From positions 22,028-86,027 of the forward strand of contig CAJTYI010000002.1 of NCBI GenBank assembly GCA_910584215.1: a DNA stretch of 64,000 nt, written 5' to 3'. This document shows, one piece after another, positions 42,179 through 51,007 of this stretch (position 1 is the stretch's first letter; every line of letters starts with the position of its first letter). The notes under the pieces are model-generated. The model was not told the DNA's origin. It did no database searches and was given only the letters and a program-made list of their open reading frames with translations. The stretch comes from an uncultured Roseburia sp. (GTDB lineage: Bacteria > Bacillota > Clostridia > Lachnospirales > Lachnospiraceae). The translations under genes were made by a program, and so were the position numbers.

Positions 42179-43536
42179 ATTTTTTTTGGATATTAACGGA
42201 TGACCTTATCACGATACTGCCGTTTGCCTTTTTATGCTTTTATCCGCTAAAAGGCTACAGCAGATTTTCCGTCAAGAAAACCGTTTTGCTTACCTCTCTT
42301 GTCGTTGCGGCTACGTCGACGGCAGACGCGCTCGTTATGACGTTTTTTTCTGAACGGACGAATGACAGGGAAATTTTGAGCGTTTTAGGCAATGTCGTCT
42401 ACATTACCGCCGTCATTCTTTGTTACGCATGGTGCGTTTACGCGATAAAAGCGATATGGCAGAAAAAGGTGTTTGTTTTTTTATTTGTTTTATGCGGCGC
42501 ACTGTTCTCTGTGGTGCTTTCCAATTTCTTTTTGGGAATGTCCCCCACGGCTGAGGGTCAGCTTTTTTTCGCGAACTGCGACACGGTCATCTACCGCGCT
42601 GTTTCGGAATGCATCGTCATACCACTGCTGTGTTTGTTTTTTGGGAGCCTTTATTTGCCGATAGAACGGAATATAGATAAAAAAGAATTGACGATCTTAA
42701 ACGTTCCAATGGTTACATTGTTCGTTATTTTGTTTATCATTTTTACTTTTCTTGAGACTGAGGGTCTGTACACAAATCCAAAGGAGAGTTTGCTGTATTT
42801 CGGCATACTCACTATGCTTTTCATCCTCTATACCGTTATGTTCAGAATTTGCCGCCTTATCCGCGACAGGCAGACGGCGAGCGAAAAGCTGATACAAAGC
42901 CAATATCAGATGAATATCCGCGATGAACAATACCGCCGTATCTGTGAAAACATTGAGGGAGTGCGCCGTCAGCGTCACGATATGCGGCATCACATGACGG
43001 CGCTGCGCTGCTTTCTCGAAAACGGCGATACAAAAAAGGCGGTGGAATATCTCGACCAATATCTGGGAAATTGTCAAAATCAAACTATCATGATCTACAG
43101 CAAACATCCGGTTATCAATATGATCGTCAGCCACTACGCCGAACTGGCACGGGAACGAAAGATACCGTTATCGGTGCATATTCAGTTTTCTGACGAGCTG
43201 TCCCCCGATAAGTTAGCGATAGAAAACGTTGATATTTCCGTCCTACTTGGAAATCTGCTTGAAAACGCAATCAACGCTGCGTCCAAGCTTCCTGTGTCGG
43301 AGCGCGATATCAAACTCAATATTCTGCAACAGGGAAATATGCTCGCTGTTACTGTAGACAACAGCTTCAACGGCGAGGTTTTGCAAAAGGACGGCGCTTA
43401 TCTTTCCACGAAACCGGGACACAGCGGTCTGGGGCTTTCCAGCCTTATGGACATTGCGGAAAAATATTATGGCGGGACAGAGTTTCGTCATGTGAATCAC
43501 ACATTCTATTCCTCGATCATGCTTAAGTTGGATTAA
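42172..43536 (+). CDS. AgrC-like membrane sensor histidine kinase (GHKL)
   Basis: The 454-residue protein has six or seven N-terminal membrane segments (residues 1 to about 230), as in peptide-pheromone receptors. The kinase part shows the phospho-His in RRQRHDMRHHMTALRCFL, the N box LLGNLLENAINAA and the G box KPGHSGLGLSSLMDIAEKYY. It overlaps the LytTR gene and should phosphorylate that regulator. The ligand may be the operon's exported peptide, which would make an autoinducing loop, but no evidence beyond context is visible. Confidence 0.9.
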   Translation: MLNFFWILTDDLITILPFAFLCFYPLKGYSRFSVKKTVLLTSLVVAATSTADALVMTFFSERTNDREILSVLGNVVYITAVILCYAWCVYAIKAIWQKKVFVFLFVLCGALFSVVLSNFFLGMSPTAEGQLFFANCDTVIYRAVSECIVIPLLCLFFGSLYLPIERNIDKKELTILNVPMVTLFVILFIIFTFLETEGLYTNPKESLLYFGILTMLFILYTVMFRICRLIRDRQTASEKLIQSQYQMNIRDEQYRRICENIEGVRRQRHDMRHHMTALRCFLENGDTKKAVEYLDQYLGNCQNQTIMIYSKHPVINMIVSHYAELARERKIPLSVHIQFSDELSPDKLAIENVDISVLLGNLLENAINAASKLPVSERDIKLNILQQGNMLAVTVDNSFNGEVLQKDGAYLSTKPGHSGLGLSSLMDIAEKYYGGTEFRHVNHTFYSSIMLKLD

Positions 43537-43747
43537 CGGCGTTTGTTACTTATTAAGTTCTTGGCACGCTTCTTTGCGAAAGATGGTATGTTTTCTGAGC
43601 GGATTTTTCGAGCCAAATAAATACGGAGCCGACGCATTACGGATAAGAGATACAGCATATAGATCGGTTTCACCAAAAAACTGATCTATATTGTATGCTT
43701 TCCGCTTAATGCGTCAACCCCGTTTCTGTCATAATCTGCCGGATATA

Positions 43748-44107
43748 CTAAAACGGCAGGCCGCCAAGGCCTCCCATACCGCCCATACCTCCGGTAATTT
43801 TGGACATGGAGCTTGCCGATATTTCTTCCAGCTGGCGGAACGCTTCATTTGTCGCCGCCATAATCAAGTCTTCGAGCATTTCGATGTCATCCGGGTCTAC
43901 GACCTCTTCCGACAATGTTACCTTTGTGACTTCGCGCTTACCGGAAACCGTCACTTCGACTGCTCCGCCGCCTGCCGTGGCTGTCACCTCTTTTTCTTCC
44001 AGCTCTTTTTGAGCCTCCTCCATCTGGCGCTGCATTTTCTGCGCCTGCTTCATCAAATTACTCATATTTCCCGGCATACCGCCCGGAAAACCGCCTCTTT
44101 TCGCCAT
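43748..44107 (-). CDS. YbaB/EbfC nucleoid-associated protein
   Basis: The 119-residue DNA-binding protein matches YbaB/EbfC: a Gly/Met-rich start, MSNLMKQAQKMQRQMEEAQKEL and GGGAVEVTVSGKREVTKVTL, then DPDDIEMLEDLIMAATNEAF. It lies 128 bases after dnaX on the same strand, as in most bacteria. The recR gene that normally follows is absent from the window. Confidence 0.95.
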   Translation of the reverse strand: MAKRGGFPGGMPGNMSNLMKQAQKMQRQMEEAQKELEEKEVTATAGGGAVEVTVSGKREVTKVTLSEEVVDPDDIEMLEDLIMAATNEAFRQLEEISASSMSKITGGMGGMGGLGGLPF

Positions 44108-44235
44108 TTTCCTACATCCCCCATTTAATCATATTGATTGAATCACTTCTTACTATTTCTGTTGCTTCTTGATTATTGTTTGTGAATATTTTATATCCTC
44201 TTTGGCTCTATTCCATATTTGATTGATTATATGTT

Positions 44236-45804
44236 CTATTGAAAGTCCTCTTCCTCTATATCCATTTGTATCATTTGCTTTAAATCAACATAGAGATCTG
44301 CCGATCGCTGCCCCGAATCATTTTTCCTGATCTCCAGCGCAACCTCTTTTCCGATGCGCTCCAGAATCACTCTTTTTAATTCATCCTGACAGGCGGAACG
44401 GTTTTCCTTTACATATTCGTAGGCATTGGCATCTTCATATACCAGCATCAACTCACCGTCCGCTCCCAGAGAGCACAGTGCGCTCCTGAAATAATTGCGG
44501 CTGACTCCCGGCAATTGTCCGATGATACCGTTCCAGTTCGCGATCACTTGGTTGATGTCATCAGGAACAGCCCTTGGCAGCTCAGGTTTCGCCGCCAGTG
44601 TTTTGTCTCTCTCCACCTTCTGCCCGACAGTCTGTGGAACAATTGCAATACCTTTTTCTATTTTCTTCTCGAGGCTGTCCATGCGGTCCGCCAAAGACGA
44701 TAGATCCTTTTCCATTTCCGGCCTGCACAGCTTTATGAGGGCAATTTCGATTAAGATTCTCTTTTGTGATGCGAATTTGATCTCGCCGCCCAGCTCGGAT
44801 AAAATGCGGATATAGCGCATCAGTATTTGTGCATCGATCATCCGCGCCTCTTCTTTTAACAGCGCCAGATTTTCCGCAGAAATATCCAACACATCTTCCA
44901 TGTCATCGGAACCTTGCACCAACATAAGATTGCGCAGATACCAGGTAAAATCCGTGACAAACTGTCCCAATTCCCTGCCTTCTGCCACCAGCTCATCCAC
45001 GACGCCAATCGTGCCGGTAACGTTTTTGTCCAGGATATGGCGAAGCAAACGACTGAAAATCTCCGTGTCAACGGCTCCAAGTGTTTCCAAAACCTTATCG
45101 TAAGTCAATTCCTGGCCAAGATAAAAAGCAATACACTGATCTAAGAGGCTGAGCGCATCGCGCATCGCACCGTCAGCCGCCTTTGCCACATAGCGGAGGG
45201 CTTTCTCTTCCACCGTGATTTGCTCCTTTTCCATCAGCTCCCGCAGACGCCCGACTATCGTTTCGACTGAAATTCTGCGAAAATCATAGCGCTGACAGCG
45301 TGACAAGATGGTGACCGGAATCTTGTGCGCTTCCGTGGTCGCCAGAATAAAAATCACATAGGAGGGCGGTTCTTCCAAGGTCTTTAACAGTGCATTAAAT
45401 GCCCCTATCGAAAGCATATGCACCTCGTCAATAATATAAACCTTATATTTGCCTTCGGTGGGATGATACTCGACCTCTTCGCGTATCTGGCGAATATTGT
45501 CCACACCGTTATTCGACGCCGCGTCGATCTCTATGACATTCATAGAAGTGCCCGCCGCAATCGCCCGGCAGACAGCACATTCCCCACACGGACTCCCGTC
45601 CGCCGGGTGTTCACAGTTTACCGCTTTTGCAAATATCTTAGCGATCGTCGTCTTGCCTGTCCCGCGCGTGCCGCAGAACAGGTAAGCATGACCGATACGC
45701 TCCGCTTTGATCTGATTCTTTAAAGTTGTGACAATATGTTCCTGCCCCTTGACATCTTTAAATTCCTGTGGCCGAAACTTGCGATACAACGCCATATATG
45801 ACAT
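44236..45804 (-). CDS. dnaX: DNA polymerase III gamma/tau subunit
   Basis: This is the clamp-loader subunit of the replicative polymerase. The 522-residue protein starts MSYMALYRKFRPQEFKDVKG. It has AYLFCGTRGTGKTTIAKIFA (Walker A), a zinc site around CEHPADGSPCGECAVCRAI, Walker B VYIIDEVHMLS and the sensor-1 region ILATTEAHKIPVTILSRCQR. Domain III and a shorter tau-like tail follow. ATG 45804 has GGAAGG eight bases ahead, so the longer frame to 45891 is not used. No internal frameshift site for a gamma form was identified. Confidence 0.95.
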   Translation of the reverse strand: MSYMALYRKFRPQEFKDVKGQEHIVTTLKNQIKAERIGHAYLFCGTRGTGKTTIAKIFAKAVNCEHPADGSPCGECAVCRAIAAGTSMNVIEIDAASNNGVDNIRQIREEVEYHPTEGKYKVYIIDEVHMLSIGAFNALLKTLEEPPSYVIFILATTEAHKIPVTILSRCQRYDFRRISVETIVGRLRELMEKEQITVEEKALRYVAKAADGAMRDALSLLDQCIAFYLGQELTYDKVLETLGAVDTEIFSRLLRHILDKNVTGTIGVVDELVAEGRELGQFVTDFTWYLRNLMLVQGSDDMEDVLDISAENLALLKEEARMIDAQILMRYIRILSELGGEIKFASQKRILIEIALIKLCRPEMEKDLSSLADRMDSLEKKIEKGIAIVPQTVGQKVERDKTLAAKPELPRAVPDDINQVIANWNGIIGQLPGVSRNYFRSALCSLGADGELMLVYEDANAYEYVKENRSACQDELKRVILERIGKEVALEIRKNDSGQRSADLYVDLKQMIQMDIEEEDFQ

Positions 45805-45917
45805 AACATAAACCTTCCACGTTTCCAACAATCCATGAGAACGGCGCTGTTTTTGCGCCGTAGAAAATCTTCGCCAAGCATCCTCTGCCACAAGCGATTA
45901 GATTTGCTTCTCACACT

Positions 45918-46991
45918 TTAGTCCCCGAAACTGATGCCTGTCCGCTTCGCCTCTTTGATCATCTGCCCGTTTGGATCTACCGTTTTTAACTTGCCGGCAA
46001 CTTCCGCGAGTGGGATTCTCTTTGTCTTGCCGTTCACCAAACCGATCATATACCCGTAATCTTCATCCATGATCGCCTGGGCCGCGGCAGAGCCGAGTCT
46101 GGTGCACAGGGTGCGGTCATAGGGGCATGGACTTCCGCCGCGCTGTGTGTGCCCTGGTACAGTGACACGCACTTCTATGCCCGTAATTTTATTTATTTTC
46201 TCAGCGATCTCGTAGGAAACAGACGGATACTTGGTCTTTGCAAGCTTCTCTTTGTACTCTTTCTTGGACAGTGCGGCGTCCTCCTTGGAGATCGCTCCCT
46301 CCGCTACCGCGAGAATGGTAAATCCTTTTCCGGCTTTGGTACGGCGTGTAATGGCCTCGACTACCTTTTCGGTATCATATGGTATCTCCGGCAGCAGAAT
46401 GATGTCCGCCCCCCCGGCAACACCCGCGTAGAGGGTCAGCCATCCTACCTTATGCCCCATGACCTCGACAATAAACACGCGGTTATGGGATGCTGCCGTC
46501 GTGTGAATACAATCAATCGCATCTGTGGCAATATTGATGGCGCTCTGGAAACCGAACGTCACGTCAGTGCCATAAATATCGTTGTCAATCGTTTTCGGAA
46601 GGTGGATAATATTTAATCCCTCTTCCCGCAGCAAATTGGCGGTTTTCTGGGTGCCGTTGCCGCCTAAAATAACCAGACAGTTGAGATTCAGCTTGTGATA
46701 AGTATGTTTCATGGCCTCCACCTTGTCCAAACCGTTCTCGTCCGGCACACGCATCAACTTAAACGGCTGTCTGGAAGAGCCAAGGATTGTACCGCCCTTG
46801 GTGAGTATGCCGGAAAAATCTGCGGATGTCAGCAAACGGTAGTCTCCATATATAAGACCTTTATATCCGTTCAAAAATCCATAGACTTCCAATTTCTCCA
46901 CATTATTGCTCAATCCTTTTACTACGCCGCGCATTGCTGCATTTAACGCCTGACAATCGCCGCCGCTTGTCAATAAACCGATCCTCTTCAT
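45918..46991 (-). CDS. 6-phosphofructokinase (group III type)
   Basis: The 357-residue glycolytic enzyme phosphorylates fructose-6-phosphate. Motifs are IGLLTSGGDCQALNAAMRG, LVILGGNGTQKTANLL, HLPKTIDNDIYG (substrate Asp) and VTVPGHTQRGGSPCPYDR. Gly in GGNGT at the residue that is Asp in PPi enzymes points to ATP use. Lys in PKTIDND is typical of group III/mixed-substrate relatives, so donor specificity is not fully certain. AGGAGG stands ahead of the ATG. It is encoded upstream of dnaX on the same strand. Confidence 0.9.
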   Translation of the reverse strand: MKRIGLLTSGGDCQALNAAMRGVVKGLSNNVEKLEVYGFLNGYKGLIYGDYRLLTSADFSGILTKGGTILGSSRQPFKLMRVPDENGLDKVEAMKHTYHKLNLNCLVILGGNGTQKTANLLREEGLNIIHLPKTIDNDIYGTDVTFGFQSAINIATDAIDCIHTTAASHNRVFIVEVMGHKVGWLTLYAGVAGGADIILLPEIPYDTEKVVEAITRRTKAGKGFTILAVAEGAISKEDAALSKKEYKEKLAKTKYPSVSYEIAEKINKITGIEVRVTVPGHTQRGGSPCPYDRTLCTRLGSAAAQAIMDEDYGYMIGLVNGKTKRIPLAEVAGKLKTVDPNGQMIKEAKRTGISFGD

Positions 46992-47364
46992 CTGGATATC
47001 CCTCCTAAATTAGATAATATCTATACCGGCAGCCTGCCAAAAATAAGGCAGACCAAATAAACTACCATATAAATTTTACCCTTTTTCTGGCAATTTTGCA
47101 AGGTACTATCCCGTCTGTTTTTTATGGACCGCTCCCCCACTTTTACAACTCCACACCGCTAATGATTCTTTCCTATGCAAGGCTGAGGAATGAGGCGTAG
47201 CGGTGGCTGCGTCGATTGACGACAACGAAGCAGATGAAAAATCAGACAAGCCAAGGTGTCAATTCATTCATATTCGTTGTACGAGAGGTTTCTTAAATAG
47301 GATAAAAAAATTTCATTACCCTCTAGCATTTTGCATATACTTTGTGGTATACTATATACGTTGT
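46992..47364. other. Intergenic stretch upstream of pfk and tRNA-Ser
   Basis: About 370 bases with no supported gene. No SRP RNA, riboswitch or other RNA is recognised. A TTGCAT followed by TATATA about 16 bases later, ending near 47360, could be the tRNA promoter. Confidence 0.5.
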
Positions 47365-47452
47365 GGAGGGTTGTCCGAGTGGTCGAAGGTGCAGCTCTCG
47401 AAAAGCTGTGTGCCCCAACAGGGCACCGTGGGTTCGAATCCCATGCCCTCCG
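47365..47452 (+). tRNA. tRNA-Ser (anticodon CGA)
   Basis: The 88-base gene folds as a class II tRNA. The acceptor stem GGAGGGT pairs with GCCCTCC (one T-G pair), the discriminator is G, and CCA is not encoded. The anticodon arm CAGCT-CTCGAAA-AGCTG gives CGA, reading UCG. A long variable arm (GTGCCCC...GGGCAC) and the T arm with GGTTCGAATCC confirm serine identity. Confidence 0.95.
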
Positions 47453-47459
47453 TGAAAAC

Positions 47460-47490
47460 GAGCCGGGAATCTGAGAAAGATTCCCGGCTC
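47460..47490 (+). terminator. Hairpin after tRNA-Ser
   Basis: The perfect 12-bp stem GAGCCGGGAATC/GATTCCCGGCTC with a 7-base loop lies seven bases after the tRNA. The following T tract is weak, so it may act mainly as a processing or stability element. Confidence 0.6.
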
Positions 47491-47584
47491 TGTTACAATA
47501 TATCTCTTTAGTGCTTTTCTTTGAAAAAATCCATAAACTGTTTTGCAAATGTGATAATATACATACTGATACATACAAAAAAAC

Positions 47585-47826
47585 CTACCATAAAAGACTT
47601 TTCATTTCTTTCAATCGCTTTTCTTGTTCTTTCCTATTTATCTCCTTTTCTGCCTGTGCAACGATTTCGTCTGTATAGTGCTGCTTGATTTCCTCAACAA
47701 TTTGTCTCTCGTCTTTTCACGAATTGTATTACAAAACTCATCTCTTAATCCTGCATTCACCTTTTCTCCCAACTCATGTGCCTTGTCACTGATGAAAACC
47801 TCCAGCACTTTATCTAATACATCCAT
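47585..47826 (-). pseudogene. Frameshifted small charged coiled-coil protein
   Basis: The start MDVLDKVLEVFISDKAHELG... and the end ...EEIKQHYTDEIVAQAEKEINRKE lie in different frames. Restoring one base in the A run at 47714-47717 joins them into one 80-residue helical protein ending at the stop 47585-47587. The intact form looks like a charged coiled coil of unknown function. It is five bases downstream of the dCTP-deaminase-like gene, which is also frameshifted. It may be decayed, phase-variable or a base-call error. Confidence 0.6.
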
Positions 47827-47830
47827 AAAT

Positions 47831-48416
47831 TTACTGCAATATCTCCCTCATCGTATTCTCTATCAGCTTATCATCAAACTTCGCTCCTACAAACACCGCT
47901 TCTTGATAGTAATGGGCATTCTTTTTGTTCTTATATTGCTTATCATCCGACGGCACAGACAGCAACTGCTCGAAAACAATCTGTGCAATCGGAAACCCTT
48001 TTCTAACCCTGATCGGATAATCCGTAGCATTAAATAATCCCAAGCTTAAGATGCCCTCATATGTAGAATTGCAGTGCTGGCCGCTCACCAGCATTCCCAA
48101 ACGCGTATACCGCGTCTTAGCCCTGATATGAGCTGTTATTTGATCAGGCAGCTTTGTTTTTTTCCGCAAGTTGTACCATTATATACTCTTTGGGAGATAC
48201 GACATAACCATCATCTGTCAAATCAATTTCTTCATAAACGCTGTCTATTGTACTCTGCTCTATGATATCCAAACATCTGATCTCTTTTTTGGACACCGTA
48301 ATTTTCTTTCCAATAGAAACATCATAAGATTCACTTTGCAGCTTTGCCTCGTCAAAAGGACTAATCAGTTCTTTTCCTTTCACCAATTCCCGAATCTCTT
48401 TATCTGTCAAAATCAT
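47831..48416 (-). pseudogene. dCTP deaminase/dUTPase-like gene with a frameshift
   Basis: The N-terminal half reads MILTDKEIRELVKGKELISPF...EEIDLTDDGYVVSPKEYI. The C-terminal half reads KLPDQITAHIRAKTRYTRLG...SGQHCNSTYEGILSLGLFNATDYPIRV, as in dCTP deaminase/dUTPase proteins, including Glu of YEG. The halves are in different frames. Removing one base from the seven-T run at 48157-48163 (A7 on the coding strand) gives one 194-residue protein, the usual length. GAGG seven bases ahead supports ATG 48416. Whether this is inactivation, slippage-based switching or sequencing error is open. Confidence 0.75.
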
Positions 48417-48511
48417 ATCTCGTCCTCTTGTGGCACACTTATTATTACATTATGACACATATGACAGTTTTTACAAGGATTTGAGACAATTTGCCTGACA
48501 CTTTTGATGGT

Positions 48512-49675
48512 CTACGCCCTTGCAATCGCCTCCGCCAGCGCCTCCATTGCCGGCATATCACTCTCTTTTAATGTCGACTTGATGGTAACGGTCTCATCCA
48601 AAATCGTGATATTTTTCATGGTTTCGAGTATTCCCCGCATCGCTTTAGCCGCCGTCGGTCCCCAGGAACCATTCTCCATAATACCGACCGTGCGGTTCTG
48701 AAATGCCTTGGACTGCAGATGATGTAAGAAATCCTGCATACAGGGGAACACGCCGCCGTCATAGCTGGCGCCGGCCAAAATCATGCGGTCATAGCGGAAC
48801 GCATCCTCGACACACTCGGCCATATCTTCTCTGGCAAGGTCACTGACTGTCACTTTCTCTACGCCTTTCGCGCGTACCAGCTCCGCCAGCTTCTCCGCCG
48901 CCTTTGCAGTATTGCCGTGAATGGAGGCGTATGCGATAAACACCCCGCTGCTCTCCGGTTTGTAACTGCTCCAGGTATCGTAAAGACCTACATAATAAGC
49001 CAGGTTTTCTTTTAAAATCGGCCCGTGCAGCGGACAGATGACTGCGATATCCAGCCCGGCCGCTTTCTTTAATAAGGCCTGCACCGGCGCGCCATATTTG
49101 CCAACGATATTAAAATAGTATCTTCTCGCCTCGCACGCCCACTCCTCGTCGGTATCCAGGGCGCCAAATTTACCGAATCCGTCAGCGGAGAACAATACTT
49201 TCTCGCTGCTCTCGTAGCTCACCATGACCTCGGGCCAATGTACCATCGGCGCCATCATAAAGGTGAGCGTATGACTGCCCAAAGAGAGGGTATCACCCTC
49301 TTTTACAGCCAGTGTCTTTTGCTCTGGCACAAGATCAAAAAACTGCGGCAGCATGGCAAATGTCTTACTGTTGCCCACAATCGTAATCTCCGGATACAAT
49401 TGCAGCAGCCTTCCGATACTGCCCGCATGGTCCGGCTCCAGATGGGAAATCACCAGATAATCAGGTGTCCTTTGGCCAAGCTCCGCCGCAAGGTTGTCCT
49501 CCCACTCTTTCATGCCTCTTGCATCCACGGTATCCATCACCGCAATTTTCTCGTCCATAATCAGGTAGGAATTGTAGGACACTCCGTTCGGCACCACATA
49601 CTGACTCTCGAACAGATCGATCGTTTTGTCATCCACTCCTATATACTTAATTGCATCTGAAATTGTAATCTTCAT
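48512..49675 (-). CDS. FprA-type A-type flavoprotein (diiron-FMN O2/NO reductase)
   Basis: The 387-residue cytosolic protein combines a metallo-beta-lactamase-like diiron domain (LVISHLEPDHAGSIGRL; MAPMVHWPEVMVSY; SADGFGKFGALDTD; CPLHGPIL) with a C-terminal flavodoxin (VFIAYASIHGNTAKAA; ILAGASYDGGVFPCM; MENGSWGPTAAKAM). Such proteins detoxify oxygen or nitric oxide in anaerobes. HLEPDH retains the metal ligands. ATG 49675 with GGAG seven bases ahead is chosen; the longer in-frame extension to 49858 is not conserved-looking. Confidence 0.93.
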   Translation of the reverse strand: MKITISDAIKYIGVDDKTIDLFESQYVVPNGVSYNSYLIMDEKIAVMDTVDARGMKEWEDNLAAELGQRTPDYLVISHLEPDHAGSIGRLLQLYPEITIVGNSKTFAMLPQFFDLVPEQKTLAVKEGDTLSLGSHTLTFMMAPMVHWPEVMVSYESSEKVLFSADGFGKFGALDTDEEWACEARRYYFNIVGKYGAPVQALLKKAAGLDIAVICPLHGPILKENLAYYVGLYDTWSSYKPESSGVFIAYASIHGNTAKAAEKLAELVRAKGVEKVTVSDLAREDMAECVEDAFRYDRMILAGASYDGGVFPCMQDFLHHLQSKAFQNRTVGIMENGSWGPTAAKAMRGILETMKNITILDETVTIKSTLKESDMPAMEALAEAIARA

Positions 49676-49953
49676 AATTAATCTCCATTCTGCGCTGTAT
49701 CTGCGCATTAGTAATTTTGTGCCTTGGCAGCGCGAAGACACCGACTGCTGCACGAATTTATTCCTGCGTGAAAGCCTATTCCTGCATATCTTTTTTGACT
49801 GTCCTTTTTGCACTGCTTTTGCTGGATACATTATAAGCGATTTCGTCTCTGCTTTCAACGATTTTGTAGAAAGATTTTATCACTCTTAGCGATTCGGCAT
49901 TACCGGCTGATAACTGTGCATCAGGTGCGCAGTTGCAGGCCAAACTATTACAT

Positions 49954-50610
49954 CTATCCATCGATCCTGTAGTGTCCGACGATCTCGCCCCAGTTTTCCA
50001 GTATGTCCTCCTCATAGTGCAGCTGCAACGGATTGGCATGGTGAATGACAAACGGCACCCCGTTTCGATTGCGGTGATCGGAGACAATACCGATGTGGTG
50101 CGGAAAAATCACGACGTCCCCTCCCTGCCATTCGTCTATCCGGTCTAGGTCTGTCGTAAGCTGTACCGCTGTGTGCGCAAAATATACTTCCAGGTTTCTG
50201 ACGCGCCGAAAATCAATCTTATCGTCCGGTTCCGCGATATCATAATCCTTAGGATGCGCCAGAATATCTTCATTGACAAGCTTGCGCAAGTCATAACCTG
50301 CCCCAAGAAACGCCTGCGCCACGACATCGGTGCAGACCCCATGCCCGTCATCCGGGTAGCCGGACGCATAATAGACACTCTTGTATTTCGGCTTTGTCGC
50401 CACATATTCTTTCGCACTCTGCAAAATATCAGTCTGATCGTCCACCCCGTCACGGTCGGCGTCCGTCTCACTGACATACGCGGTAATACCGAAATCAGCA
50501 TTGGAATACTTTCTGTGCGGTATAATATTGTAGCGGTACAACACATATACGAGCAGCCCCAACACAACCGCTGCAAACGCCAATATCACATATTTTATCC
50601 TTTTTTTCAT
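49954..50610 (-). CDS. DUF1287 protein, lipoprotein-like or membrane-anchored
   Basis: The 218-residue protein has an N-terminal membrane segment (YVILAFAAVVLGLLVYVLY). An extracytoplasmic DUF1287 domain follows: DILQSAKEYVATKPKY, SGYPDDGHGVCTDVVAQAFLG and GDVVIFPHHIGIVSDH. The Cys and His arrangement resembles NlpC/P60-like folds, so cell-wall hydrolysis is possible but unproven. AAGGGAG precedes the ATG. It is monocistronic. Confidence 0.82.
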   Translation of the reverse strand: MKKRIKYVILAFAAVVLGLLVYVLYRYNIIPHRKYSNADFGITAYVSETDADRDGVDDQTDILQSAKEYVATKPKYKSVYYASGYPDDGHGVCTDVVAQAFLGAGYDLRKLVNEDILAHPKDYDIAEPDDKIDFRRVRNLEVYFAHTAVQLTTDLDRIDEWQGGDVVIFPHHIGIVSDHRNRNGVPFVIHHANPLQLHYEEDILENWGEIVGHYRIDG

Positions 50611-51007
50611 AGAAATCTCCCTTCCGGAAACGTCGCAAACAGCCGTGTGATAAAACCAGCTATCGAACTAATTGTTCACACTAATCTCCATTCTTTAAAC
50701 ATTTTAGTTCGAGGAACCGCAAAAGAACATGGAAAAGCTTGCATAGCGAGTTTACAAATCCCGCGCGTGTACCAGAGAACAGCGTCAACTAAAATATAGC
50801 ATCTCTTCCGCACGAATTCAATCGTTCCATTCATTGATCTCATTTTTCTAAACGTTCCTCTTGCAATTTGCCGATCGTTATGATATGATTTTGATATCAA
50901 TTAAATATATTGTTTCTGCACAACTAGAAGCCACATATTTTTTATGCAGCGCAATATACCAATCATTCTGATGTGGCTGTTGTCTGTCTGCAAGAACGGA
51001 GGTACTT
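50611..51007. other. Intergenic stretch, possible dispersed repeat
   Basis: About 400 bases with no supported gene. The block near 50670-50696 resembles 5420-5445. Its right half (about 50690-50830) has no coding signal. It precedes the SPFH gene, whose GGAGG is at 50998-51002. Confidence 0.4.

Noticed and set aside
46992..47364. SRP RNA, often found near dnaX and tRNA-Ser
   Set aside because: No GGAAG/GCAGC-type SRP core was found in the region read on both strands.
49676..49858. 61-residue N-terminal extension of the FprA flavoprotein
   Set aside because: The family starts at MKITISDAIKY, which has its own GGAG. The extension has no conserved features.
50676..50900. 74-residue minus-strand frame
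   Set aside because: No ribosome site and no recognisable protein. Part of it resembles a dispersed repeat.
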